From contig CAMBXE010000013.1 in the NCBI GenBank assembly GCA_945871805.1, positions 1 to 37,918 on the forward strand: a DNA stretch of 37,918 nt, written 5' to 3'. Both the position numbers and the translations under genes were made by a program. Below the pieces are notes generated by a model that searched no databases, had not been told where the DNA came from, and saw nothing but the letters and a program-made list of their open reading frames with translations. The stretch comes from Rhizobium sp. Q54. GTDB taxonomy: Bacteria > Pseudomonadota > Alphaproteobacteria > Rickettsiales > UBA1997. Of the stretch, positions 15,328-23,757 are shown piece by piece; positions within the stretch are counted from its first letter, which is position 1, and each line of letters begins with the position of its first letter.

Positions 15328-16059
15328 ATGAGCACAGAAAAAGAAAAAAAACCGGAAGGAATTCGTGTTGCAAAACTAATCGCCGCCTCAGGCCGTTGTT
15401 CACGTCGTGAGGCGGAAGAGTTAATCGTGGAAGGGCGGGTTAAAGTGAATGGCGTAACCATTACAACCCCCGCAACATTCATTACCGATCATTCGGTAAA
15501 GGTTGACGACAAGTTAATCAACGCCAAGGGCCCTACGCGCCTCTGGCTCTTTCACAAACCTGTCGGTTATTTAACAACAACAAAAGATCCAAACGGACGC
15601 AAAACAATTTTTGATTTATTGCCAAAAGATTTGCCGCGCGTGATTGGAGTTGGCAGATTGGATTACAATACTGAAGGCTTACTACTATTGACTACAGACG
15701 GCGCTTTAGCGCGTCACTTAGAATTGCCAAAAAACAAATTTGTTCGTGAATATCGCGCACGAGTTTTTGGTAAAATTGATGAAGAAAGAATAAAAAGATT
15801 AGAGCGCGGAGTTACTGTGGATGGCGTCAGATATGGCTCGATCAAGGTCGAAGTGGAAGTAGAAAAAGCCTCAAATTCTTGGTTAAAAATTTCTCTGACC
15901 GAAGGAAAGAATCGCGAAATCAGAAAAGTGATGGAGCATTTTGGCTTACAGGTGAACAGGTTGATCAGAGTTTCTTACGATGATTTTAAATTAGGAAGCT
16001 TGCCAGTTGGACAGGTGTTGGAAGTGAGAAAAGCGGTGGTGAATCAGTTTAAGTTGTAG
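15328..16059 (+). CDS. rluB: 23S rRNA pseudouridine synthase, RluB/RsuA family
   Basis: Pseudouridine synthase of 243 residues. The N-terminal S4 RNA-binding domain (about 12-60: [20 protein letters not shown], then [10 protein letters not shown]) is followed by the RsuA/RluB/E/F catalytic domain with [12 protein letters not shown] (73-84). The catalytic Asp112 lies in [17 protein letters not shown], and [20 protein letters not shown] is near the end. By length and domain order it is most like RluB (large-subunit helix 89 region), but RluB, RluE and RsuA are hard to separate by eye. Transcribed alone between two repeats; the start has no Shine-Dalgarno. Confidence 0.92.
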   Translation: MSTEKEKKPEGIRVAKLIAASGRCSRREAEELIVEGRVKVNGVTITTPATFITDHSVKVDDKLINAKGPTRLWLFHKPVGYLTTTKDPNGRKTIFDLLPKDLPRVIGVGRLDYNTEGLLLLTTDGALARHLELPKNKFVREYRARVFGKIDEERIKRLERGVTVDGVRYGSIKVEVEVEKASNSWLKISLTEGKNREIRKVMEHFGLQVNRLIRVSYDDFKLGSLPVGQVLEVRKAVVNQFKL

Positions 16060-16069
16060 TTTTGGCGTT

Positions 16070-16236
16070 CCCGCACACTGTCACCCCGCACCGCACATTG
16101 TGGTCACCCCGCACTCATCCCACACACTGTTCACCCCGCACTCATCCCACGCACTGTTCACCCCGCACTCATCACACACACTGTCACCCCGCACGCATCC
16201 CACACACTGTCACCCCGCACGCATCCCACACACTGT
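16070..16236. repeat. tandem 26/27-bp direct repeats derived from a palindromic element
   Basis: Five consecutive units start at 16105, 16132, 16159, 16185 and 16211, each CACCCCGCAC followed by [TG]CATCCCACACACTGT, with lengths 27, 27, 26, 26 and 26. Two diverged partial units lie at 16070-16104. The unit equals the outer end of the inverted repeat that follows (16225-16313), so the arm seems to have been amplified. The open frames through here are low-complexity (Thr-His-Pro) and are not genes. Confidence 0.92.
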
Positions 16237-16313
16237 CACCCCGCACTTGTTGCGGGGTCTCTGGAGTCTCATTCACAAGACCCCGCAACAAGTGCGGGGT
16301 GACAGTGTGCGGG
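16225..16313. repeat. palindromic repeat, family C; large inverted repeat between convergent genes
   Basis: 36-nt arms (16225-16260 and 16278-16313) with one mismatch and a 17-nt loop. The core CACCCCGCACTTGTTGCGGG pairs perfectly with its partner over 24 bp. It ends 5 bp before the RND pump stop codon and lies between convergent rluB and the pump gene. It could therefore separate converging transcription, although no T-run is present. A half-site with similar sequence occurs near 29897. Confidence 0.92.
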
Positions 16314-16318
16314 AAGTA

Positions 16319-19300
16319 TTATTCCACCAACTTCGCCAATCTTTCCTTCGCCCAAATCCGAAAACGATCGATGTAACTAAACACCGCAGGCACCACGATC
16401 AGCGTCAAAACCGTCGAAGAAATTAATCCACCAATCACTGTCACGCCAAGCGAGGTCCTTTGCGTCGCTGATTCGCTGAGGCCAATTGCCACCGGCAAAG
16501 TTCCGGCAATCAAAGCAAATGAAGTCATTAAAATCGGACGAAGACGCATTTTTCCTGCAAGCACCAAAGCTTCAGTTCGCGACTTACCTTCCGCAATTAA
16601 ATGACTGGCAAAATCGACCAGCAAAATCGAATTTTTCCCTGATACCGAAATCAGCATGAAGACACCAAGCATGGCAAAAATATTTAATGATTCGCCAGCA
16701 AAAAATAGTGAGTAAGCCGCGCCACACAAGGCGAGAGGAAGTGCTAATAAAATCGTAAAGGGCAGGATGAATGACTCATAAAGACTGGTCAAAATTAAAT
16801 AAATGAAGAGCACAGCCATGCAAATTGCGACACCCATCGAGTTTTGCATATCTTGCATATTTTCGGAATCGCCGACGAAGATGTAACGAATTCCGGCGGG
16901 AATTTTCATTTCATCCTTACCACGAAATTTCGCCTCAACGTCACGCATAATATCGCCCAGACCCGCGCCATTAATAATGCTGGCGTTAATTTGAATGTAG
17001 CGACCACGATCCATGCGAGTAATGATAGCATCTTCCAAGCCTTCTTCCGGAACAGCGACGTCAGAAAGTTTGATCAATCTTTGATTGAGATTGGGCACAA
17101 ACATCGAGCCAAAATTATCGCGAAGATCACGTTGCTCTGGCTTCAGCCGCACTCGAATATCGTACTCCAAACCATCTTGGCGCAATTTAGTTGGCGTGTA
17201 GCCCTCAACGTAACCGCGTAATTCATTACCTAAAACCTGTGGATTCACGCCGTAAATTTTCGCCGCATCATCCTTGATGCGCACGCGAAATTCGTTGCGT
17301 GACGCCTTGTTGCTAATGTCGACATCTTTCAAACGCGGATCATTTTTTAAAAATTCTAAAACCTTCGCCGCATATTCATCCAAGGCATTTTGTTTGGTTG
17401 AAATTAAAAGCAGATTAAAAGGCTGACCACGCGAAACGCCGCTCGAAGGGTCGTAATCTTTGACGATTGGATTGGCGTAAGAAAATTCTTTTAGCTGTGC
17501 ACGTAATTTTTCTTTGAAGGCTCCGGTGCTAATTTTTCTGATTTTTCCTGGTTTAAGTTTTACGTAAACTTCACCGCGATTAGATTGTCCAGAGCTAGAT
17601 CCAGAGCTACTTGCCGCAAGTTCCACTTCAGAATTTTTTCTGATAATTTCATCAATTTTTAGCAATGTTTGGGTTGTAGTATCAAGGCTAGAATCGGCCG
17701 ACAATTCAATATTTACCGACAATTCGCCGTTATTATTTTCCGCCAAAAAAGTTTTTGGGACGAACTTAAACACAACAAGACTGAGCACTAAAATTACTGC
17801 AGTTCCAGCAAGAATTTTTCCTGGATGAGCGATAGAAAAACGCACGATTTTTTCGTATTTTTCTTCGAGCATTTTTTGGAAATCGTCGAACTTTTGAAGC
17901 ATCTTGCTATTGTTAAGGTGATGAGTTTTTTTGCCGGATAAATAAGCGCAAAGCACCGGAATTATTGAGATGGCGACAAATAAGCTAATCAACATCGCAA
18001 AGGAAATCGTCAGACCAAATTGCTTGAGATATTGACCAACAACACCCCCCATGAATGAGAGCGGAGTGAACACAGAAATTACCACGGCACTGATCGCCAC
18101 GACCGCCATTAATATTTCTTTCGAGGCCATGATTGAGGCCTCTTTTGGCGGAATTCCTTGCTCGATTTTTCGGTAAATATTTTCGACCACAACAATCGCA
18201 TCATCAACAAGCAAGCCAACTGCGAGACTTATAGCGAGTAGCGAAATAATGTTAATCGAGAAACCCGCCAAATACATCAAAGTGAAAGATCCAATCAGCG
18301 AAATCGGCAGTGAAACTGCGGTAATTATCGTCGCGCGTGAATTGGCGAGGAAAAAGAAAACTGTCAGAACGGTAAGAATAATCGCCAGCACAATGCTCTC
18401 ATAAATATCCCTCACATTGTTGCGGATGTACCTGCTTGCATCTTTTACCGCCACTATTTCTGGCTTGCCCTTCATCGTCGCAAAATCACCTTCCATCTTG
18501 CTGATTTTCTTTTTCACGCCGTCGACAACGGAAATAATATTCGCATCGGATTGGCGATAAACACTGATAAATAGTGACTTTTTGCCGTTGACGAAAGCGC
18601 GCGAAGTTTCGTCTTCTAAAGTATCTACAACTGCGCCGAGATCTGAAACGTGAGTGGGCACTTCATTGGCGAAGAAAGAGACGATGGTGTCTTTGATTTG
18701 ATCGATTTCGTTGAATTCGCTGGCGCTGCGAAAGATCTGCTCATTTTCACCTTCATCTGCTTTTCCAATCGAAACATTTTGCCCAGATCTAGCGAGCTGG
18801 GTATTAACCTGCGAAAGAGAAATCTGGCGGTTACGCAATAATTTTTGGTCGAGCAAAACGTGAATTTCTCTTTTGCGCGCACCAAGAATTTCTACCATTC
18901 CGACATTGCTCGATTGCTCGATTCCGGGACGCACATAGTTATCGGCGAGATCAAAAAGTTCGGCTTCGTTAAGATCGGCGGAAAGCGCGAAGGTAGCAAC
19001 GGGCTGATCGGAAGGATCCATGCGACGAATTACGGGTTCCAAAATATCTTCTGGAAGTTCCGAGCGCGCTTGATTGATTTTGTCGCGAATCTGCTGCTCA
19101 GCATACTTAATGTCGACGCCCTGAAAAAGGGTAATGACGATCTGACTAGTATTTTTCATATTGCGCGAAGACAGGCGCTTAATGCCCGAAACCGTAGCGA
19201 TTTTATCTTCGAGTGGCTTGGAAACTAGAGTTTCAATCTCTGCTGGCGACGCGCCTTGGTAAGTTGTGGCGATGAAAATTATCGGGATGTCGATGTCTGG

Positions 19301-19411
19301 ATAAAGATCAACACTCATGCTACGAAACGAAATCCAGCCAACAGCAACAATGGTGAGCATGATGCTCGTGATGAAGGCTGGACGCTTGATCGAGAGTTCG
19401 GTGATATTCAT
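16319..19411 (-). CDS. RND efflux transporter permease (AcrB/HAE1 family)
   Basis: Inner-membrane proton-driven efflux pump of 1030 residues, full length for AcrB-type RND proteins. It begins MNITELSIKRPAFITSIMLT with the usual first membrane helix, then two large periplasmic loops, each followed by a helix bundle. The proton-relay pair is in LAVGLLVDDAIVVVENIY (helix 4), and the partner Lys is in SVSGKNSILLVDFASHL (helix 10). TTYQGASPAEIETLVSKPLE is a family signature. The frame extends 16 codons upstream (to 19459), but those lie in a repeat. tolC is directly upstream in the same orientation. No periplasmic adaptor (AcrA/MFP) gene is present in this cluster, which is unusual. Substrates unknown. 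Confidence 0.95.
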   Translation of the reverse strand: MNITELSIKRPAFITSIMLTIVAVGWISFRSMSVDLYPDIDIPIIFIATTYQGASPAEIETLVSKPLEDKIATVSGIKRLSSRNMKNTSQIVITLFQGVDIKYAEQQIRDKINQARSELPEDILEPVIRRMDPSDQPVATFALSADLNEAELFDLADNYVRPGIEQSSNVGMVEILGARKREIHVLLDQKLLRNRQISLSQVNTQLARSGQNVSIGKADEGENEQIFRSASEFNEIDQIKDTIVSFFANEVPTHVSDLGAVVDTLEDETSRAFVNGKKSLFISVYRQSDANIISVVDGVKKKISKMEGDFATMKGKPEIVAVKDASRYIRNNVRDIYESIVLAIILTVLTVFFFLANSRATIITAVSLPISLIGSFTLMYLAGFSINIISLLAISLAVGLLVDDAIVVVENIYRKIEQGIPPKEASIMASKEILMAVVAISAVVISVFTPLSFMGGVVGQYLKQFGLTISFAMLISLFVAISIIPVLCAYLSGKKTHHLNNSKMLQKFDDFQKMLEEKYEKIVRFSIAHPGKILAGTAVILVLSLVVFKFVPKTFLAENNNGELSVNIELSADSSLDTTTQTLLKIDEIIRKNSEVELAASSSGSSSGQSNRGEVYVKLKPGKIRKISTGAFKEKLRAQLKEFSYANPIVKDYDPSSGVSRGQPFNLLLISTKQNALDEYAAKVLEFLKNDPRLKDVDISNKASRNEFRVRIKDDAAKIYGVNPQVLGNELRGYVEGYTPTKLRQDGLEYDIRVRLKPEQRDLRDNFGSMFVPNLNQRLIKLSDVAVPEEGLEDAIITRMDRGRYIQINASIINGAGLGDIMRDVEAKFRGKDEMKIPAGIRYIFVGDSENMQDMQNSMGVAICMAVLFIYLILTSLYESFILPFTILLALPLALCGAAYSLFFAGESLNIFAMLGVFMLISVSGKNSILLVDFASHLIAEGKSRTEALVLAGKMRLRPILMTSFALIAGTLPVAIGLSESATQRTSLGVTVIGGLISSTVLTLIVVPAVFSYIDRFRIWAKERLAKLVE

Positions 19412-19443
19412 GAAGAGAGTAAAGTTATCTTTAAATTTGACTC

Positions 19444-19549
19444 GATCTTTCAACGTCATCTCTGCGAAGGCGGGGATCCAGGAGGGATAGTAACCACTCT
19501 AAGAGCGCTGTCTGGATCCCCGCCTTCGCGGTGATGACGTTGAAAGATC
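19444..19549. repeat. palindromic repeat, family B, long copy
   Basis: 38-nt arms (19444-19481 and 19512-19549) with two mismatches. The outer part GATCTTTCAACGTCATC is followed by the family core GCGAAGGCGGGGATCCAG. It lies between tolC and the RND pump gene on the minus strand, so it would be transcribed as a large hairpin inside the efflux operon. Confidence 0.93.
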
Positions 19550-19605
19550 ATAACCGAATTGTTGAACTCGCACAGGGGATGACGAGGCACTTTTTAGAGA
19601 TGCCC

Positions 19606-21036
19606 TTAATTCTGATAAAGTCGCGAATTGGCAATCGCTTCCAAAAGTCGGTAAGCGAGCTGCCCTGTTGCGAGTTCAGAATTAGAAAAATCCTGTTCAA
19701 AAAGAAGAACTTGATAAGTGGTTGTGCGGCCTTGTTTTAAGCGGATGCGTTCGTTTTCTAATTTTGATTTTTGTGCGGCTTCGATGGCTAAAGAAAGTTT
19801 TAAATTTTCACGGTAGCTCGCCATATTTTGTACTAAACTTTGCCAGTCATTTTCTTGTTCTAGCAATCTTTGACGGTAAGTAATTTTGGCAGCGGAAGCT
19901 GATTTTACCGCGCCTTCACGAATATCAGAAGTTAGGCCAAAATTAATCGGCATCGAAAATTGCACGCCGATTTTCGAACCAATTCCATTGGGCGCGAAAC
20001 TACTATCCACGGCCTTGTAAGGAGTATCTTTAATCTGCGTGACCGAGTGCGAGCCATACAAACTCAAGGAAGGCTTGTTATTTTCTTCTTCGAGTTTTGC
20101 CGCGGCGACAGCAGCTTTCATTGTTGCTTCATTAGCCTTCACATCAAAACGATCAGAGGCTTTGATTGTTGGAATGAGGAAGGTCTGTAGCTTTTTCAAA
20201 TCGAAGTTTTCGAGCTTTTCAGGCATTTGATCGAGGTCGACATTTCGTTGTTTGTTAAAAATTTTAATGGCGATTTTTTCATCATTTTCAGCTTGCTTGA
20301 GAAAAAGTTGTCGCGATTCAAAAGAGGCTCGAGCCTGTAATACATCTGCCTTCTCGCCCAAATTCATTCTCTCTCTTTTGGTTACGTAATCTAAAATTTT
20401 CTTAGCGCTATCAAGAGCGCGACGCTGAATCTCAACGGCTTTACGGGTGTAAACTAACATCCAGTAAGATTTTTCTGAGTTAGTTAATTCGGTGAGAGAA
20501 AGTGATTTTGCGGTGAGTTTTTGCGATTCGTTGGCGAAGTAAATCGACTCTTTGTTTGCCTTGGTTGAGGCGCCAAAACGGTTTTGCCACAAAGATAAAG
20601 TAAGCTCTAAAGTTGGAGTGCTTTGATAATTCTGAATCGCCAGTCCGGGATTAGCGGCGCTTGAAGCGTTCAGACCGTGATATTTGGTCTTATTCAGCAA
20701 GTAATAAACGTTGGTATTTAGACCAAAATCAGAAGTTTGCGAAAAACCAATTTGGTTTTTTTGGTAATCAACTTGCTTGTAACGGAAGAATTGTAGCGCC
20801 TGATTTTGTTCGGCGTATGATTTTTCGCTGTAGCCATAAAGCTTAACTGCGGTAACTAAATCAGCCTTTTTCTTAAGTAAGTTGTAGGCTTCGGCATTTT
20901 GCGCTGCGGCGTTGTAGTTTAGATTTTGGGTTCTTACTTGATCCAGATATTCTGAAATAGAAAGAGGCCTTTCTTCGGCGTAAGAACCAGCGCTGCAACA
21001 AATTACAATTAATGACGTTAGTAAAATTCGTAACAT
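19606..21036 (-). CDS. TolC-family outer membrane efflux protein
   Basis: Outer-membrane channel of 476 residues with signal peptide MLRILLTSLIVICCSAGSYA, then two halves rich in long helices (for example LNYNAAAQNAEAYNLLKKKA) and beta segments (FGLNTNVYYLLN; IGSKIGVQFSMPINFG). The second repeat ends with the OEP pattern KLENERIRLKQGRTTTYQVL, then LFEQDF. Together with the RND pump downstream it would form the exit duct of a tripartite system, the adaptor being encoded elsewhere. I start at the ATG at 21036, which gives a clean signal peptide; a GTG at 21057 is possible. Its start codon overlaps that of divergent tilS. Confidence 0.9.
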   Translation of the reverse strand: MLRILLTSLIVICCSAGSYAEERPLSISEYLDQVRTQNLNYNAAAQNAEAYNLLKKKADLVTAVKLYGYSEKSYAEQNQALQFFRYKQVDYQKNQIGFSQTSDFGLNTNVYYLLNKTKYHGLNASSAANPGLAIQNYQSTPTLELTLSLWQNRFGASTKANKESIYFANESQKLTAKSLSLTELTNSEKSYWMLVYTRKAVEIQRRALDSAKKILDYVTKRERMNLGEKADVLQARASFESRQLFLKQAENDEKIAIKIFNKQRNVDLDQMPEKLENFDLKKLQTFLIPTIKASDRFDVKANEATMKAAVAAAKLEEENNKPSLSLYGSHSVTQIKDTPYKAVDSSFAPNGIGSKIGVQFSMPINFGLTSDIREGAVKSASAAKITYRQRLLEQENDWQSLVQNMASYRENLKLSLAIEAAQKSKLENERIRLKQGRTTTYQVLLFEQDFSNSELATGQLAYRLLEAIANSRLYQN

Positions 21037-21037
21037 G
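21034..21037. promoter_or_regulatory. shared CATG: overlapping divergent start codons of tolC and tilS
   Basis: tolC (minus) starts at 21036-21034 and tilS (plus) at 21035-21037, again in a CATG with no intergenic DNA. On the plus strand a TAAAAT (21022-21027) lies 7 nt before the tilS ATG, the spacing expected for a -10 box of a leaderless mRNA, but no convincing -35 is present. No Shine-Dalgarno on either side. Confidence 0.75.
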
Positions 21038-22024
21038 AAACCCGAAGTTTTTTTCACTAAAATTGAAGAGATTTTTTTTGGAAAGACATTGCCAGAAAGA
21101 GTTGCCGTGGCCGTTTCAGGAGGTGCAGACTCTCTGGCTTTGACTTTACTTTTGCAAGAATTTTGCCTGCGGGGAATATCCGGAAAAAAGATAAAACTTT
21201 TCGCTGTAACTGTTGATCATAAAATGCGTGAAAGCTCGTCAGACGAGGCTGAATTGCTTGGAAAAATTTTGGCTAAGAAAAAAATTTTTCATCAAATTTT
21301 GACGATTCCGCGCAAAAAAATTCCCGAGAAAAATATCGAAGCGAAGTTGCGTGAATTGCGTTACGATTTGCTTAAAAAATTCTGCGTAAAAAATAAAATC
21401 GAGTTTTTATTTCTTGGTCATCACGCGGGAGATGTGGCAGAAAATTTTTTAATTCGCCTCTTTCGCGGCTCGGGATTGGACGGATTGTCGACAATGGGAG
21501 AGGTTGTTAACTTCAATGAAATCAAGCTCGTACGACCATTGCTAGATTTTGAAAAAGAAGATCTGAAAAAATTTCTGCGCGCGAAAAAAGTGAAGTGGTT
21601 TGAAGACGAAACGAATTCCGACGAGAAATTTTTGCGCAACAAAATCCGCAATTTTTTAGAAACTTTGCCCGAAACAAATCTGATTCAAAAACGCATCAAA
21701 AATGCCTCCGATGAAATCGCTAAAATGCGTGATTTTTTTGACGAGGTGATGTGGCGTGAGACCAAAGAAATTGTGGTTTTTGAAGATGAGAGAGTTTTGA
21801 TTAATCGTAAAAAATTTCGTGAACTCGACGAAAAAATCGCTCTCAAAATTTTGGCCTTCGCCTTGATGAAAATCGGTAAAAAAAATTACAAACCGCGTCG
21901 TGAAAAACTGGAAAGATTTTACGAATATTTAGTAGCAGATGATGCGTTAAAGTTGCGTAATTTCTACGGCTGCACGGCCAAAAAATTCGACGCAGAGAGC
22001 GTAATTATTTTTCCACAAACTTAA
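21035..22024 (+). CDS. tilS: tRNA(Ile)-lysidine synthetase TilS
   Basis: Essential ATP-dependent enzyme that converts C34 of the CAU-anticodon tRNA-Ile to lysidine so that it reads AUA. 329 residues. The PP-loop SGGADS is at 28-33 (VAVAVSGGADSLALTLL), and the second motif FLGHHAGDVAENFLIRLFRG, then SGLDGL, is typical. The lysidine-synthetase core is followed by a short C-terminal part, so it is the compact form without the extra E. coli-type domain. No earlier start exists in frame. It is divergent from tolC with overlapping ATGs. An internal EDETNSDEKFLRNKIRNF segment matches the family E-D-x-S/T-N-x-D-x-x-x-x-R-N-x-I-R pattern. Confidence 0.95.
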   Translation: MKPEVFFTKIEEIFFGKTLPERVAVAVSGGADSLALTLLLQEFCLRGISGKKIKLFAVTVDHKMRESSSDEAELLGKILAKKKIFHQILTIPRKKIPEKNIEAKLRELRYDLLKKFCVKNKIEFLFLGHHAGDVAENFLIRLFRGSGLDGLSTMGEVVNFNEIKLVRPLLDFEKEDLKKFLRAKKVKWFEDETNSDEKFLRNKIRNFLETLPETNLIQKRIKNASDEIAKMRDFFDEVMWRETKEIVVFEDERVLINRKKFRELDEKIALKILAFALMKIGKKNYKPRREKLERFYEYLVADDALKLRNFYGCTAKKFDAESVIIFPQT

Positions 22025-22034
22025 TCCCGACACT

Positions 22035-22101
22035 CGCTGTTTGAGCGAAGTCGAAACCTCTGAAGTCTTATTCACCAGGTTTCGACTCCGCTCAACCAGC
22101 G
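22035..22101. repeat. palindromic repeat, family A copy 3
   Basis: 25-nt arms (22035-22059 and 22077-22101) with two mismatches; right arm GGTTTCGACTCCGCTCAACC. Its 17-nt loop, CTGAAGTCTTATTCACC, is identical to that of the next copy, so the pair arose by recent local duplication. It lies 11 nt after the tilS stop. Confidence 0.9.
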
Positions 22102-22173
22102 GAGGTTATGACTTCGCGAACTTCTGCCGAAGAATTTGTTGAAGTTAAAAGGTATTTCTAAGGAATAAAAACG

Positions 22174-22244
22174 TCTGCCGGTTGAGCGAAGTCGAAACCT
22201 CTGAAGTCTTATTCACCAGGTTTCGACTCCGCTCAACCAGCGGA
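22174..22244. repeat. palindromic repeat, family A copy 4
   Basis: 27-nt arms (22174-22200 and 22218-22244) with a few mismatches, and the same loop as the copy at 22035. It ends 14 nt before the GTG start of the flavoprotein gene. The 72 nt between the copies contain no gene. Confidence 0.9.
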
Positions 22245-22258
22245 AAAAATTAAAAAAA

Positions 22259-23461
22259 GTGACCAAATTCGACGTAGTAATAATCGGCGCTGGTGCCGCA
22301 GGATTAATGTGCGCACTAACCGCAGGACAGCGCGGTCGCAAGGTTCTGCTTCTCGACCATTCCAAAGCAGTTGGTGAAAAAATCCGCATTTCCGGTGGTG
22401 GCAGATGCAACTTCAGCAATCTCTACACCGCTCCAAAAAATTTCATTTCACACAATTCGCATTTCTGCGTTTCAGCTTTGAATCGCTTCACCCAACAGGA
22501 CTTCATTTCCTTAGTAAAAAAACACGAAATCGCCTTTCATGAAAAAACTTTAGGCCAGCTTTTTTGCGACATTTCGTCGCGACAAATTATTGAAATGCTT
22601 TTGCAAGAATGTGCCGCGGGATCAGTTGAAATCAGGCTTGAAACTTCTGCCGGCAAAATAAAAAAATCAGAAAATTTCTTCGAAATCGAAGTTGAAAATG
22701 CCACCACAAATGCCGCCAAAAAAGAATTAGTGCAGAGCGAATCTCTAGTGATTGCGACGGGCGGTTTGTCGATTCCAAAAATGGGCGCAACTGGCTTTGG
22801 CTATGATGTTGCACGGCAATTTGGCTTAAAAATTAAGCAAACAATTCCCGCTCTCGTGCCTCTAACTTTGGCAGAAGAAATTTTGTGCGAGACTAAAAAT
22901 CTCTCTGGAGTTGCGGTCGACGCAATCGTCTCCTGCGGCAAAATATCTTTTCGTGAAGCAATCTTATTCACCCATCGCGGACTGAGTGGCCCGGCTATTC
23001 TACAGATTTCGTCCTACTGGAAACACGGCGAAAAAATCGTGATTAATTTACTGCCAGAAATTGATATTTTTGCACAATTACAAGAAGCGAAAAAGTCGCA
23101 ACCACGACAACAATTAATGAATTTTTTCGCGCAGTTTTTACCAAAAAGTTTGGCGGGTTTTTTAGCGTCACAAGTGAATCATCCGGGAAATCTCAGTGAC
23201 CTTTCCAACAAAAAAATCCAAGAAATTTCTGACTTAATAAATCGCTGGACCCTTACCCCAAATGGCACGGAAGGCTACGCCAAAGCTGAAGTAACCTCGG
23301 GCGGAATCGACACCAACGAAATTTCCTCCAAAACTTTTGAAGCCAAATCTGTGCCAAATTTATTTTTCATCGGCGAAGTTTTGGACGTAACCGGCTGGCT
23401 CGGCGGTTTTAATTTTCAGTGGGCTTGGGCTTGTGGTAGGGCAGCAGGGGAGCGCGCTTAG
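22259..23461 (+). CDS. BaiN/HI0933-family FAD-dependent oxidoreductase (YhiN-like)
   Basis: Flavoprotein of 400 residues. The N-terminal Rossmann motif VVIIGAGAAGLMCALTAG binds FAD. The family-specific GEKIRISGGGRCNFSN follows near residue 40, and the C-terminal FFIGEVLDVTGWLGGFNFQW, then AWACGRAAG, is the second FAD signature. Other markers are VIATGGLSIPKMGATGFGYD and FTHRGLSGPAILQ. The family (HI0933/BaiN/YhiN) is widespread; physiological substrates are mostly unknown. The start is a GTG at 22259 and the first residue of the Rossmann strand follows directly, so no alternative start is likely. Flanked by repeats on both sides, so probably transcribed alone. Confidence 0.92.
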   Translation: MTKFDVVIIGAGAAGLMCALTAGQRGRKVLLLDHSKAVGEKIRISGGGRCNFSNLYTAPKNFISHNSHFCVSALNRFTQQDFISLVKKHEIAFHEKTLGQLFCDISSRQIIEMLLQECAAGSVEIRLETSAGKIKKSENFFEIEVENATTNAAKKELVQSESLVIATGGLSIPKMGATGFGYDVARQFGLKIKQTIPALVPLTLAEEILCETKNLSGVAVDAIVSCGKISFREAILFTHRGLSGPAILQISSYWKHGEKIVINLLPEIDIFAQLQEAKKSQPRQQLMNFFAQFLPKSLAGFLASQVNHPGNLSDLSNKKIQEISDLINRWTLTPNGTEGYAKAEVTSGGIDTNEISSKTFEAKSVPNLFFIGEVLDVTGWLGGFNFQWAWACGRAAGERA

Positions 23462-23480
23462 ATAAAATTATTTAGCCGCA

Positions 23481-23589
23481 CATTCTTCCGGCGTCATCCC
23501 CGCGAAGGCGGGGATCCAGGAGGGCTAGATACGATTCCGAGCTTGTTATTCTGGATCTCCGCCTTCGCGGGGATGACGTGGAGAGAATG
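23481..23589. repeat. palindromic repeat, family B, long copy
   Basis: 39-nt arms (23481-23519 and 23551-23589) that contain GTCATCCCCGCGAAGGCGGG on the left and the complement on the right, with a few mismatches in the outer part. First element of the 443-bp gene-free stretch 23462-23904 between two convergent genes. Confidence 0.93.
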
Positions 23590-23603
23590 GGGTTAAGTTT
23601 TTG

Positions 23604-23636
23604 AATTCACGTGTTTTAGGCCAAAACGCGTGAATT
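23604..23636. repeat. palindrome, family D copy 1
   Basis: AATTCACGTGTTTT and AAAACGCGTGAATT flank AGGCC; one mismatch in 14 bp. A related palindrome lies 18 bp further on, at 23655-23687. The size and symmetry would suit a protein-binding site or a small hairpin. Confidence 0.8.
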
Positions 23637-23654
23637 GAGAGGAAAAAACTGCCT

Positions 23655-23687
23655 AATTCACGCATTTTGGCCAAAAAAACGTGAATT
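23655..23687. repeat. palindrome, family D copy 2
   Basis: AATTCACGCATTTTGG and CCAAAAAAACGTGAATT, imperfect by one bulge and two mismatches. It shares AATTCACG-N-TTTT-GGCC-AAAA-CGTGAATT architecture with 23604-23636. Confidence 0.78.
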
Positions 23688-23757
23688 TGAAATGTCAGCA
23701 GAAGAGAAGTAAATTAGTCTTAGAGTGGCTTTAGACTAAGCTTAACAGGGGTGTGAA

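Noticed and set aside
16105-16260. Possible CRISPR array
   Set aside because: The 26/27-bp units are directly adjacent with no unique spacers, and no cas genes are near. They are a tandem repeat derived from a palindrome.
16062-16426. Open frames of about 100 codons rich in Thr-His-Pro
   Set aside because: They are the translation of the 26/27-bp tandem repeats and continue antisense into the RND pump gene; two frames give the same type of low-complexity peptide. No gene is supported.
18625-19228. Several open frames of 60-130 codons overlapping the RND pump gene on both strands
   Set aside because: All lie within the strongly conserved pump gene, lack start context and family features, and are typical antisense shadows.
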